DNA of 27,386 bases from an uncultured Catenibacterium sp. (GTDB taxonomy: Bacteria; Bacillota_I; Bacilli_A; Erysipelotrichales; Coprobacillaceae), in assembly GCA_900764725.1 (NCBI GenBank), contig CAAFPB010000315.1:1-27386 (forward strand), in the 5' to 3' direction. Shown piece by piece: positions 15,607-23,336 of the stretch. A model generated the notes under the pieces. That model was not told where the DNA came from and made no database searches. It saw only the letters and a program-made list of their open reading frames with translations. Made by a program: the position numbers and the translations under genes. Numbering within the stretch: the stretch's first letter is position 1; every line of letters begins with the position of its first letter.

Positions 15607-15635
15607 TTGCCACCTTTATTTTTTTGTGTTATAAT
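15607..15635 (+). promoter_or_regulatory. Promoter of the XRE regulator gene
   Basis: TTGCCA at 15607-15612 and TATAAT at 15630-15635 with 17-base spacing, plus an extended -10 TGT (15627-15629). A GGGGAGG ribosome site (15653-15659) lies 7 bases before the ATG. Confidence 0.85.
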
Positions 15636-15666
15636 AAACCACAGATAGAAATGGGGAGGTAAACTT

Positions 15667-15993
15667 ATGGCATTAGATATGGATCTCGCTAAACGTCTAA
15701 AAACTTATAGAACTTTTAAGAACTTAACACAAAAAGAAGTTGCTGCACATCTTAATGTGCCTCATTCTGCAATCTCAGATATTGAAAATGGCAAAAGAGA
15801 TGTAACAGTAGGAGAATTAAAGGTTCTTTCACGTTTATATGGACGTAGTGTTGAAGAAATAATGAGTGGTAAGAAATATGACTACTATAATATTGCGAAT
15901 ATCGCAAGATTATTATCTGAATTACCAGATGAAGATCTAAAAGAAGTCATGTTCATCATTGAATATAAGAGAAAAAGATTAGAAGAAAAATAG
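15667..15993 (+). CDS. XRE-family helix-turn-helix transcriptional regulator
   Basis: A 108-residue DNA-binding protein. The HTH_3 domain spans about residues 8-62: LAKRLKTYRTFKNLTQKEVA, recognition helix with HSAISDIENGKRDVT, and a closing helix VLSRLYGRSVEEIM. The C-terminal part (LLSELPDEDLKEVMFIIEYKRKRL) is a short charged helix that may mediate dimerisation; no sensor or peptidase domain is present. It has its own strong promoter and its own terminator, so it is a single-gene unit between the yqeH operon and yfcE. Target genes cannot be deduced. Nothing phage-like surrounds it, so a host regulator is more likely than a prophage repressor. Confidence 0.9.
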   Translation: MALDMDLAKRLKTYRTFKNLTQKEVAAHLNVPHSAISDIENGKRDVTVGELKVLSRLYGRSVEEIMSGKKYDYYNIANIARLLSELPDEDLKEVMFIIEYKRKRLEEK

Positions 15994-16000
15994 TATTTTA

Positions 16001-16026
16001 AAGGGAGATAGTTCGCTATCTCCCTT
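16001..16026. terminator. Hairpin with TTCG loop between converging genes
   Basis: An 11-base-pair perfect stem (16001-16011 with 16016-16026) closed by a TTCG tetraloop. It serves the XRE gene on the plus strand and overlaps the stop codon region of the minus-strand gene. T-runs on both sides are short. Confidence 0.75.
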
Positions 16027-16564
16027 ATTTCATATTCCTTACAATCTTTTTAAATTCCTCAAGCAATACCATACCTTCTTCAAGAACTTCCTGATTACAG
16101 ATATGATGATCAATATTATCATAATAGATAATATTGAATGGTTCTGTCTCTACAATCGCATAGGTTCCATACCCATAACTGCCTCGATTAATCATTGCAC
16201 TGCCAGGATTCACAAAAGTAATACCTTCATGAATCTGAATAGTAGGGACATGTGTATGTCCATGAAAACATATCGTACAATGATTTTCTTTACATGCTTG
16301 TATAAACTCATCGTAACCAGAATAAACATGATAATCATTGCCATGAGTCACAAATATATCTTTATAAACTACATAGTGAGGAAAGACTTCTTCATCATGA
16401 TTTCCATGTACAACTATATTATAATCTTTAAGTAATGGATCATCTGGAAGGAGAGATGAATCTCCACAATGTACCAATAAATCCACCTTATTTTTCCATT
16501 TATTTGTGATATTTTCTAATATATCGTTATACATATGCGAATCGCTTACAAGTAATATCTTCAT
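16025..16564 (-). CDS. YfcE/MJ0936-family metallophosphoesterase
   Basis: A 179-residue calcineurin-like phosphoesterase. All metal-binding motifs of the family are seen: SDSHMYND (D-x-H), HCGDSS (GD), HGNHDEE (GNHD), VTHG and FHGHTHVP (GHTH), then NPGSAMINRG near the C-terminus. The compact length and this set match the YfcE/YsnB/MJ0936 group of two-metal phosphodiesterases, whose natural substrate is usually unknown. I place the start at the ATG at 16564. A GTG three codons upstream overlaps the GAGGTGG Shine-Dalgarno sequence itself and is unlikely. It is transcribed alone from the minus strand and converges on the XRE gene. In Bacillus a similar gene follows rdgB; no such neighbour exists here. 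Confidence 0.9.
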   Translation of the reverse strand: MKILLVSDSHMYNDILENITNKWKNKVDLLVHCGDSSLLPDDPLLKDYNIVVHGNHDEEVFPHYVVYKDIFVTHGNDYHVYSGYDEFIQACKENHCTICFHGHTHVPTIQIHEGITFVNPGSAMINRGSYGYGTYAIVETEPFNIIYYDNIDHHICNQEVLEEGMVLLEEFKKIVRNMK

Positions 16565-16569
16565 TTCAA

Positions 16570-16576
16570 CCACCTC
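16570..16576 (-). promoter_or_regulatory. Ribosome binding site fixing the yfcE-like start
   Basis: GAGGTGG on the minus strand lies 5 bases before the ATG at 16564 and overlaps the upstream GTG codon, which excludes the GTG as start. Confidence 0.7.
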
Positions 16577-16582
16577 TAAAAT

Positions 16583-16611
16583 ATTATAAATTAAATTTAT
16601 AGCCTTTTGAA
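16583..16611 (-). promoter_or_regulatory. Probable promoter of the yfcE-like gene
   Basis: On the minus strand TTCAAA (16611-16606) and TATAAT (16588-16583) are 17 bases apart, close upstream of the ribosome site. The -35 is a 4/6 match. Confidence 0.55.
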
Positions 16612-16645
16612 TATCCTTTTTTGTATTATGCCAAAAAAACTTCTG

Positions 16646-16659
16646 GGTAAGTGTTTACA
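16646..16659 (+). promoter_or_regulatory. cre-like site overlapping the -35 box of the IIB gene
   Basis: GGTAAGTGTTTACA matches the palindromic CcpA-site form TGTAAGCGTTTACA at 12 of 14 positions, including both TAA/TTA half-sites, and overlaps the -35 hexamer of the PTS IIB promoter. Binding here would repress initiation. The central CG is TG and the first base is G, so it is a candidate only. No ccpA is in the window. Confidence 0.45.
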
Positions 16660-16682
16660 TCAGGCTTAAAAATTAGTATAAT
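16654..16682 (+). promoter_or_regulatory. Promoter of the PTS IIB gene
   Basis: TTTACA at 16654-16659 and perfect TATAAT at 16677-16682 with 17-base spacing. Confidence 0.85.
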
Positions 16683-16698
16683 TAGTATAGAAATTAGA

Positions 16699-16705
16699 AA
16701 AGGAG
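16699..16705 (+). promoter_or_regulatory. Ribosome binding site fixing the IIB start
   Basis: AAAGGAG lies 8 bases before the ATG at 16714 and only 2 bases before another in-frame ATG at 16708, so 16714 is chosen. Confidence 0.8.
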
Positions 16706-16713
16706 TAATGACA

Positions 16714-17031
16714 ATGAAAACAATTTTATTAGTATGTTCTGCAGGTATGTCTACTAGCTTATTAGTAACTAAAATGGAAGCTGCAGCTAAGGAACAGGGA
16801 ATCGAAGCAAAGATCTTCGCTTTACCATTCTCTGATGCACCTAGAGTATTAGAAGAAGTTGACTGTATCTTACTTGGCCCACAGGTTAGATTCCAGAAAG
16901 CTGCAATCGAAAAATTAGCTGCTTCAAGAAAAGCTGGTGCTATCCCTGTTGACGTTATCGATATGAGAGATTACGGAACAATGAACGGTAAGGCTGTTCT
17001 TGGTACTGCTCTTAAATTATTAGGTGAATAA
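16714..17031 (+). CDS. Orphan PTS system IIB component, lactose/cellobiose family
   Basis: A 105-residue cytosolic IIB protein. The N-terminal strand and phosphorylation loop read ILLVCSAGMSTSLL, with the phospho-acceptor Cys8; later CILLGPQVRFQ and the VIDMRDYGTMNG helix region match the CelA/ChbB-like IIB fold. IIB passes phosphate from IIA to a sugar bound by IIC. No IIA, IIC or glycosidase gene is nearby, and the gene has its own strong promoter and terminator, so it is a single-gene orphan. It may serve transporter parts encoded elsewhere or act as a phosphorylation-dependent regulator. The codons look more selected than in the neighbours (many ATC, TTC, GAC, TAC, AAC), as in highly expressed genes. 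A cre-like site overlaps the promoter. Confidence 0.92.
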   Translation: MKTILLVCSAGMSTSLLVTKMEAAAKEQGIEAKIFALPFSDAPRVLEEVDCILLGPQVRFQKAAIEKLAASRKAGAIPVDVIDMRDYGTMNGKAVLGTALKLLGE

Positions 17032-17041
17032 CATTAACACA

Positions 17042-17072
17042 AAAGAGAAGGAATTAGTCCTTCTCTTTTTTT
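17042..17072 (+). terminator. Rho-independent terminator after the IIB gene
   Basis: An 11-base-pair perfect stem (17042-17052 with 17058-17068) with a five-base loop and a run of seven T. This is one of the strongest terminators in the window. Confidence 0.92.
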
Positions 17073-17142
17073 GATATTACAATCAATTAAAATTACTTTT
17101 AAAGGCTATTTTTTAGTCTAAGCATATTTTTTACACTTTTTA

Positions 17143-17171
17143 TTTATCTTTTTACTTAGTTTTGCTATAAT
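17143..17171 (+). promoter_or_regulatory. Promoter of the ACT-PFL-DUF815-GNAT-purF unit
   Basis: TATAAT at 17166-17171 with extended -10 TGC (17163-17165). The -35 is TTTATC (17143-17148) at 17-base spacing, a weak match that the extended -10 would offset. Confidence 0.65.
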
Positions 17172-17191
17172 GTTTAAAAATTTATGAAATC

Positions 17192-17196
17192 GGAGG
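17192..17196 (+). promoter_or_regulatory. Ribosome binding site fixing a GTG start
   Basis: GGAGG lies 8 bases before GTG at 17205. An upstream ATG at 17184 precedes this site and has no ribosome site of its own. Confidence 0.8.
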
Positions 17197-17204
17197 ATTC
17201 GACT

Positions 17205-17477
17205 GTGAAAAAAGGGATTATTACTGTAGTTGGAAAGGACCAGGTAGGTATTATCGCAAAGGTATGTACTTATCTTGCTGAAAATGATGTCAATATCTTA
17301 GACATCTCTCAGACTATTGTACAAGGCTATTTCAACATGATGATGATTGTGAATCATGATGCTTCTACTAAGGCATTTAATGACTTAGCAGATGAACTTG
17401 CTGCTTTAGGCAAGGAAATTGGTGTTGATATCAAAATTCAGCATGAAGAAATCTTTAACATGATGCATAGATTATAA
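17205..17477 (+). CDS. ACT domain protein (UPF0237)
   Basis: A 90-residue protein made of a single ACT domain. From the GTG start it reads KKGIITVVGKDQVGIIAKV, which is the standard N-terminus of UPF0237 proteins; the upstream ATG would add seven unconserved residues. Then follow NDVNILDISQTIVQGYF and a C-terminal VDIKIQHEEIF strand. ACT domains bind small ligands, often amino acids, and control partners. UPF0237 genes are commonly paired with UPF0210 (PFL family) genes, as in Streptococcus pneumoniae, and the partner follows here 12 bases later. The ligand and function of the pair are unknown. It is the first gene of a long unit ending in purF. Confidence 0.92.
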   Translation: MKKGIITVVGKDQVGIIAKVCTYLAENDVNILDISQTIVQGYFNMMMIVNHDASTKAFNDLADELAALGKEIGVDIKIQHEEIFNMMHRL

Positions 17478-17489
17478 GGAGATGTGTAG

Positions 17490-18854
17490 ATGATTAATCA
17501 ATTTGAAGTTATTGAAACAAATAAAATGATTGAGCAGGAAAATCTAGATGTAAGAACTATTACAATCGGTATTAGCTTATTTGAATGTATTGATTCTTCA
17601 GTAGATGTTCTTTGCGACAATATTTACAACAAAATCATGTCTACTGCAAGAAATCTTGTACCTGTAGGACAGTCTATTGAAAAGAAATATGGTATTCCTA
17701 TTGTGAATAAGCGTATCTCTGTTACGCCTATTGCTACAATCGGATCTTCAGCCTGTAAAAAGCCAGAAGACTATGTACAGATTGCCAAGACATTAGATAA
17801 GTGTGCTAAAGAATTAGGTATTAACTTTATTGGTGGTTATAGTGCTATTGTTTCTAAAGGTATGACTAAAGCTGAACGTATGCTTATTGAGTCTATTCCA
17901 CAGGCTATGAAAGAAACTGAATTTGTTTGTTCAAGTGTTAATGTTGGTTCTACTAAGACTGGTATTAATATGGATGCTGTCGCATTACTTGGACAGATTG
18001 TAAAGAAAACTGCTTATGAAACAAAGGATATTGAATCCATTGGCTGTGCTAAGCTTGTTATCTTCTGTAATGCCCCAGATGATAACCCATTTATGGCTGG
18101 TGCATTCCACGGTGTGAGTGAAACAGATGCAATTATCAATGTAGGTGTCAGTGGTCCTGGTGTTATGCATAAAGCTATTAAGAATGCGAAGGGTAAAGAT
18201 TTTGGTGAACTTTGTGAAATCATCAAGAAGACTGCCTTCAAGATCACTCGTGTTGGTCAGTTAGTTGCTTTAGAAGCATCTGAAGCATTAGGTATTCCAT
18301 TTGGTATTATTGACTTATCTTTAGCACCTACACCAGCTATTGGTGACTCAATTGCTGACTGTTTACAGAGTATGGGTCTTGAAAGAGTAGGGGCTCCAGG
18401 TACAACTGCAGCACTAGCTATCTTAAATGACCAGGTGAAAAAGGGTGGTGTCATGGCCTCTTCTTATGTAGGTGGTTTGTCAGGTGCCTTTATTCCAGTC
18501 AGTGAAGACCAAGGTATGATTGATGCAGTTAATGCAGGGTCTTTAACTTTAGAAAAGCTAGAAGCAATGACTTGTGTATGTTCAGTAGGTTTAGATATGA
18601 TTGCGATTCCTGGTGATACAAAAGCTGAAACAATCTCTGGTATTATTGCAGATGAAATGGCTATTGGTATGATTAACCAGAAAACAACTGCTGTTAGACT
18701 TATTCCAGTTATTGGTAAGGATGTAGGAGATACAGTTGAATTTGGTGGTTTATTAGGTTATGCCCCAATCATGCCAGTGAATTCATTCTCATGTGATGAA
18801 TTCGTAAACCGTGGTGGACGTATTCCAGCACCAATCCATAGTTTCAAGAACTAA
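17490..18854 (+). CDS. PFL family protein (UPF0210 / DUF711)
   Basis: A 454-residue protein of the UPF0210 family. Features include the N-terminal [25 protein letters not shown], a glycine-rich central part with [32 protein letters not shown], and the C-terminal [11 protein letters not shown]. The fold is related to pyruvate formate-lyase and anaerobic ribonucleotide reductase, but I see no glycyl-radical motif of the RVxGY type near the C-terminus, so radical chemistry is not supported. The function is unknown. It is paired with the upstream ACT protein, which probably regulates or stabilises it. The start ATG has an AAGGAG site. The next gene begins 18 bases after its stop. Confidence 0.92.
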   Translation: MINQFEVIETNKMIEQENLDVRTITIGISLFECIDSSVDVLCDNIYNKIMSTARNLVPVGQSIEKKYGIPIVNKRISVTPIATIGSSACKKPEDYVQIAKTLDKCAKELGINFIGGYSAIVSKGMTKAERMLIESIPQAMKETEFVCSSVNVGSTKTGINMDAVALLGQIVKKTAYETKDIESIGCAKLVIFCNAPDDNPFMAGAFHGVSETDAIINVGVSGPGVMHKAIKNAKGKDFGELCEIIKKTAFKITRVGQLVALEASEALGIPFGIIDLSLAPTPAIGDSIADCLQSMGLERVGAPGTTAALAILNDQVKKGGVMASSYVGGLSGAFIPVSEDQGMIDAVNAGSLTLEKLEAMTCVCSVGLDMIAIPGDTKAETISGIIADEMAIGMINQKTTAVRLIPVIGKDVGDTVEFGGLLGYAPIMPVNSFSCDEFVNRGGRIPAPIHSFKN

Positions 18855-18872
18855 TGAAAGAAGGGTTTATTT

Positions 18873-20096
18873 GTGTATTTAAATGATTTAACAGTATATT
18901 ATCAGTTAACAGATGATAAAGATGTTCTTTTCTTATTAAAGAATGTTGATCAATTAGACAACAAGGCAATCCAGCATGATTTTATTGCGAAATTCTTACA
19001 GGTTGCTGAAAAATATGATCTTCATGATCACTTGATGCAGAGCTTATTGACTCATTTGCTTGCCATGCATGAAAATGCCTTCTCACTCTCACTAGAACGT
19101 GTCGTAGATGTTGATGATACATTAAAAGCACTTGTATTAAGAGATCTCACTTACTTCTATGATTTATTTCATTCTTCATTTGATGATCTAGAAGGATTAA
19201 ATAGAGAGATTTTCTTCCATTTCTCACATTCTAAACCAATTATTAATAAAGAGATTTATGAAGTCTTCAGTGAATTACAAAGCAAACTTGCACAAAGCAC
19301 ATCTGTTGAAGATTTCTATAACATCCTCTATAATCATTATCACAAGTATGGTGTTGGTAAATACGGTTTAAACAAGGCTTTTAGATATGTAGATGGAAGC
19401 ATCGTTTCTATTAATCATATAGAAGATAATACACTTGAACAGCTCATTGGTTATGAACGTCAAAAGGATCGTTTAATTGCGAATACAGAAGCATTTATCA
19501 ATGGCAAGAAAGCAAATAACGTCTTATTGTATGGTGATAATGGAACTGGTAAATCATCAAGTATCAAAGCTATTTTAAATCGTTATTATAAGGACGGTTT
19601 AAGAATGGTTGAAGTATATAAGCATCAATTTATTCATCTTCCAGAAATTATTGGAGAATTACAGAACCGTAATTATAAGTTCATTATCTTCATGGATGAT
19701 CTATCTTTTGAAGAATATGAAACAGAATATAAATATCTTAAAGCAGTCATTGAAGGCGGACTAGAAAAGAAGCCTGATAATGTCCTTATTTATGCCACAA
19801 GTAACCGTAGACATCTCATCAAGGAAACTTGGGGTGAAAGAGATGATAATGAAGTGAATGTCAATGATGCTAAACAGGAAAAGCTATCACTTGTTGCCCG
19901 TTTTGGTGTCCAGATTCTTTATGTTCATCCAGATAAGCAGCACTATCTTGATATAGTAGATGGACTTGCAGATCAGTATCGTTTAGATATTGATCGTGAT
20001 GAACTCCATCGTTTAGCTATGGAATGGGAATTAAGAAACGGAGGCTATTCTGGGCGTGTAGCTAAACAATTTATACACATGATGCTTGGAAAATAA
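18873..20096 (+). CDS. DUF815 AAA+ ATPase
   Basis: A 407-residue protein with a helical N-terminal part (about 1-180) and an AAA+ domain. Walker A is GDNGTGKS at 221-228 and Walker B is FIIFMDDLSFEE near 270-281. The following YATSNRRHLIKETW (sensor 1 with arginines) and the arginine in LVARFGVQ are DUF815 hallmarks. Members resemble the DnaA/DnaC-type clade; the cellular role is unknown. The start is a GTG at 18873 preceded by AAGGG with 7-base spacing; no better ATG exists before the conserved region. The gene sits in the long unit leading to purF, but its link with purine synthesis is only positional. Confidence 0.88.
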   Translation: MYLNDLTVYYQLTDDKDVLFLLKNVDQLDNKAIQHDFIAKFLQVAEKYDLHDHLMQSLLTHLLAMHENAFSLSLERVVDVDDTLKALVLRDLTYFYDLFHSSFDDLEGLNREIFFHFSHSKPIINKEIYEVFSELQSKLAQSTSVEDFYNILYNHYHKYGVGKYGLNKAFRYVDGSIVSINHIEDNTLEQLIGYERQKDRLIANTEAFINGKKANNVLLYGDNGTGKSSSIKAILNRYYKDGLRMVEVYKHQFIHLPEIIGELQNRNYKFIIFMDDLSFEEYETEYKYLKAVIEGGLEKKPDNVLIYATSNRRHLIKETWGERDDNEVNVNDAKQEKLSLVARFGVQILYVHPDKQHYLDIVDGLADQYRLDIDRDELHRLAMEWELRNGGYSGRVAKQFIHMMLGK

Positions 20097-20097
20097 A

Positions 20098-21807
20098 ATG
20101 AAACCCTTAAAATTATCTGATTTAAATACAGTTTTACCTTATTTAGATAAAGCCAATTATGAAGGCTATAACTCAAATTTTGTGACTATGATGATGTGGA
20201 ATCATGAATATCATATTGAATATGAGATTCATGATCACTTCTGCATCATGTTACACAACTATAAAGGACATCGCTTTTTTGCGATGCCTTTTGCATCTCC
20301 TGAATATTATCAGGAAGCAATTGAATATATGATGGCTTATGCAAAGGAAAATGACTTTCCTTTTATGATTGATTGTGCTATCCCATCTTTTGTAGAAGAA
20401 TTAAAAAAAGTATGTCCTGGACAGTTTGTTTATGAGCATACTAGAGATTTAGATGATTATGTATATGATAAAGAGAAATTAATCAGCTTATCTGGTAAAA
20501 AGATGCAGAAGATGAGAAACAATTATCATAACTTTATTTCTCAATATCCTGATTATGAATATCGTACATTGAATGCCGATGAAGATATGCCTATGATCTT
20601 TAATGATCTATTAAAATGGGAAAGAGGAGAGCATGAACAGAGTGAATCCTTAACTTCTGAAGTATATGGTATTATGTATCTTCTTTCTACCCAGGATCAA
20701 TTGCCTATTAAGATAGGTGGTATCTTTATTAATAATGAATTAAAGGCATTTATGATTGGTTCTCCTTTAAAGCACAAAACAGTCCAGATCCATATTGAAA
20801 AGGCTGATAAAACTATTAGAGGCCTTTATGTAACTTTAAGAAAAGAGTTCTTAGAACATGAATGTGCCGATTTTAAATATGTAAATAGAGAAGAAGATAT
20901 GGGAATAGAGAATCTTCGTATCTCTAAAGAACGTATGCATCCTTGTCATATGGTTGAAAAGACACGTATCTTTATTAACGATGCTGTTGTAGAACAGGCA
21001 ACTGATGAAGATACTGAGACCATTAAAGAAATCTGGATGGACCGCTTTGAGGATGAAGATGAAGTGTCTACTGAATTCTATTTCAAATATAGATATAAAA
21101 AAGAGAATACTTATGTTGTACGTTTTAAAGACAAAATCATTTCTGCTTTACAGATTGTACCTTTTAGAGTAAAGGATTACGAAGATAGTTATTTTATTCT
21201 AGGAGTTTCTACAAGAAGGGAGTATGAAGGACAGGGATTCATGAAATTATTAATGAATCATGTTTTAGATATTTATAAAGATAAACGTATTTATTTACAA
21301 GCCTATCATCCTGATATCTATATGCCTTTTGGCTTTAAGGAATCCCATAGACATATTCTTTATAAGCTTGATAAAACGAAATATGCACTTCCTAGTAGTA
21401 TTTGTGTGTCTCAGGATATAAGTCACCTCTATGATGATTACATGCGTTATACAGCAAATTTTAATCATTATTTAGTACGTGATGAAGACTATTTTAATGA
21501 TTATCTAAGAAAAAGATGTGCTGCATTTAACGATTCTGTTCTAACATTTAAAAATGAGTATGGACAACAGGGATATATGATTTATAATGATAGGGGGAAG
21601 TTTGTCTATATTTCAGAATTTATATACAATAAAGAATATTTAGATGACATCCTTAAAACGATTTCTGTTTATTTCTATAAAGACATTCGCATCGAAACAG
21701 ATTGCATGGCGTCTATTCATGGTGAAAAAACAGATATGATCACAATGATGTGTAATCAGGAGGATGATACACCTCTTGAGAAGCGCTATATCAATGAAAT
21801 CTATTAA
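20098..21807 (+). CDS. Fusion: DUF2156 domain + GNAT acetyltransferase
   Basis: A 569-residue two-domain protein. Residues 1-290 match DUF2156, related to the C-terminal domain of lysyl-phosphatidylglycerol synthase: LSGKKMQKMRNNYHNF and the diagnostic YVNREEDMGIENLRISKERM near 261-280. Residues about 296-569 hold a GNAT domain with acetyl-CoA motif REYEGQGFMKLLMNH (374-388) and YMPFGFKES, plus a C-terminal Eis-like extension. DUF2156 is itself a double-GNAT fold, so the protein may transfer an aminoacyl or acetyl group; the acceptor is unknown. No membrane segments are seen, unlike MprF. I chose ATG 20098, one base after the DUF815 stop; a TTG at 20086 inside that gene lacks a ribosome site. 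The gap to purF is 14 bases. Separate genes for these domains are more usual, so the fusion is notable. Confidence 0.86.
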   Translation: MKPLKLSDLNTVLPYLDKANYEGYNSNFVTMMMWNHEYHIEYEIHDHFCIMLHNYKGHRFFAMPFASPEYYQEAIEYMMAYAKENDFPFMIDCAIPSFVEELKKVCPGQFVYEHTRDLDDYVYDKEKLISLSGKKMQKMRNNYHNFISQYPDYEYRTLNADEDMPMIFNDLLKWERGEHEQSESLTSEVYGIMYLLSTQDQLPIKIGGIFINNELKAFMIGSPLKHKTVQIHIEKADKTIRGLYVTLRKEFLEHECADFKYVNREEDMGIENLRISKERMHPCHMVEKTRIFINDAVVEQATDEDTETIKEIWMDRFEDEDEVSTEFYFKYRYKKENTYVVRFKDKIISALQIVPFRVKDYEDSYFILGVSTRREYEGQGFMKLLMNHVLDIYKDKRIYLQAYHPDIYMPFGFKESHRHILYKLDKTKYALPSSICVSQDISHLYDDYMRYTANFNHYLVRDEDYFNDYLRKRCAAFNDSVLTFKNEYGQQGYMIYNDRGKFVYISEFIYNKEYLDDILKTISVYFYKDIRIETDCMASIHGEKTDMITMMCNQEDDTPLEKRYINEIY

Positions 21808-21821
21808 ACAGGGAGGCTATT

Positions 21822-23243
21822 ATGATCAAGAATCATGATGAATTACATGAAGAGTGTGGAGTTGTTGCTATATGGGGAGATGATAATGCTGCTCAATTAA
21901 CTTATTATGGCTTACACTCTTTACAACATCGTGGACAGGAGGCTGCAGGTATTGTTGTCCGCAATAAGGGTAGAAAGCTTAACATCCATAAGGGTGAAGG
22001 CTTAGTCAGTGAAGTATTTGATAAGGAAAAGATTGAAAAGTTATCAGGTAATGCAGCTATTGGACATGTCCGCTATTCAACTGCAGGTGGGGGAGGAATC
22101 ATGAATGTTCAACCATTCTTATTCCGTACTCTCGATGGTATGATGGGTATTGCCCATAATGGTAATATTGTAAATGCTAATTTGTTAAAGAAGGAACTTG
22201 AAGAAAATGGTTCTATCTTTAATTCAACAAGTGATACTGAGGTTCTTGGTCATTTAATTAAGAGAGAAACAGGACGATTTGTAGATCGTATCTGTAAATC
22301 ATTAGAAAAGATTGATGGAGCATTCGCATTTGTTATTTTAGTAGAAGATGCTCTATATGTTGCAAGAGATAGATATGGTTTAAGACCTTTATCTATGGGT
22401 AGACTTCCAAGTGGAGGTTATATGTTCTCATCTGAAACATGTGCTTTAGATATTGCCGGAGCAGAATATGTAAGAGATGTTGAACCAGGTGAAATCATCC
22501 GTGTTAAAGATGGTATTATTAAATCTAAGAAGTATACTGAAACATTACCTATCTGTAATAAGCTTTGTGCAATGGAATATATTTACTTCTCTAGACCAGA
22601 TAGTAACTTAGATGGTATTAATGTTCATACAGCACGTAAGACTTGTGGTAAGACTTTATTTGAAGAATCACCAGTAGAAGCAGATTTAGTTATTGGTGTA
22701 CCTGATAGTTCTATTTCAGCAGCTATCGGTTATTCTGAAGCTTCTGGTATTCCTTATGAAATGGGGCTTATCAAGAATAAATATGTAGGTAGAACATTTA
22801 TCCAGCCAACACAGGAAATGCGTGAACGCGGGGTAAGAATGAAGCTTTCAGCTGTATCTTCTATTGTAAAAGGTAAAAGAGTTATCATGATTGATGACTC
22901 TATCGTAAGAGGTACAACTTCTAAACGTATTGTAAAACTATTAAAAGAAGCAGGGGCTACAGAAGTTCATGTTAGAATTGCTTCACCAGCAATCAAGTTC
23001 CCATGTTTCTATGGTGTAGATATTTCTACACTAGAAGAATTAATCTCACATCGTATGAATGTAGAAGAATTATGTCAATTCATCGAAGCTGATTCATTGG
23101 CATTCATTTCAATGGAAGGATTAAAGAAATCAGTTAAGCATGATATGGATGGAAACTGTGATTTATGTATGTCTTGCTTTAGTGGTAATTATGTCACTAA
23201 ACTATATGATTCTATCGATCGTGCTAACAAAGACGAAAAATAG
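21822..23243 (+). CDS. purF: Amidophosphoribosyltransferase
   Basis: A 473-residue enzyme making 5-phosphoribosylamine from PRPP and glutamine, the first committed step of purine synthesis. The N-terminal class II glutamine amidotransferase domain has its nucleophile cysteine in EECGVVAIWG, exposed after removal of an 11-residue propeptide, plus HSLQHRGQEAAG and AHNGNIVN. The PRPP-binding loop is VIMIDDSIVRGTTS. Cysteines at KLCAMEYIYF, KFPCFYGVD and CDLCMSC match the 4Fe-4S ligands of the Bacillus-type enzyme, so an oxygen-sensitive cluster is predicted. GGGAGG lies before the ATG. No other pur gene is present; purF is the last gene of a unit with ACT, PFL, DUF815 and the GNAT fusion. A clear terminator follows. 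Confidence 0.97.
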   Translation: MIKNHDELHEECGVVAIWGDDNAAQLTYYGLHSLQHRGQEAAGIVVRNKGRKLNIHKGEGLVSEVFDKEKIEKLSGNAAIGHVRYSTAGGGGIMNVQPFLFRTLDGMMGIAHNGNIVNANLLKKELEENGSIFNSTSDTEVLGHLIKRETGRFVDRICKSLEKIDGAFAFVILVEDALYVARDRYGLRPLSMGRLPSGGYMFSSETCALDIAGAEYVRDVEPGEIIRVKDGIIKSKKYTETLPICNKLCAMEYIYFSRPDSNLDGINVHTARKTCGKTLFEESPVEADLVIGVPDSSISAAIGYSEASGIPYEMGLIKNKYVGRTFIQPTQEMRERGVRMKLSAVSSIVKGKRVIMIDDSIVRGTTSKRIVKLLKEAGATEVHVRIASPAIKFPCFYGVDISTLEELISHRMNVEELCQFIEADSLAFISMEGLKKSVKHDMDGNCDLCMSCFSGNYVTKLYDSIDRANKDEK

Positions 23244-23249
23244 TACTAT

Positions 23250-23274
23250 AAAACTCCCTACATCGGGAGTTTTT
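23250..23274 (+). terminator. Rho-independent terminator after purF
   Basis: AAAACTCCC (23250-23258) pairs with GGGAGTTTT (23265-23273) around a six-base loop, followed by a T. Confidence 0.88.
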
Positions 23275-23276
23275 AA

Positions 23277-23309
23277 GTAGTATATATTACTTCGCATAAT
23301 ATATATTAT
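23277..23309. repeat. AT-rich inverted repeat
   Basis: TATATATTA (23281-23289) and TAATATATA (23297-23305) form a 9-base-pair hairpin with loop CTTCGCA, extendable to 13 pairs if G-U pairs are counted. It sits directly after the purF terminator and before the next promoter. It may be a transcript-end structure, a binding site, or simply AT-rich sequence. Confidence 0.4.
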
Positions 23310-23336
23310 GTAATATTTTGATTATATCTGTTACAT

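Noticed and set aside
16651..16713. N-terminal extension of the IIB protein starting at 16651
   Set aside because: It would include the promoter -35 and -10 boxes in coding sequence and does not match IIB proteins; the ATG at 16714 has a ribosome site.
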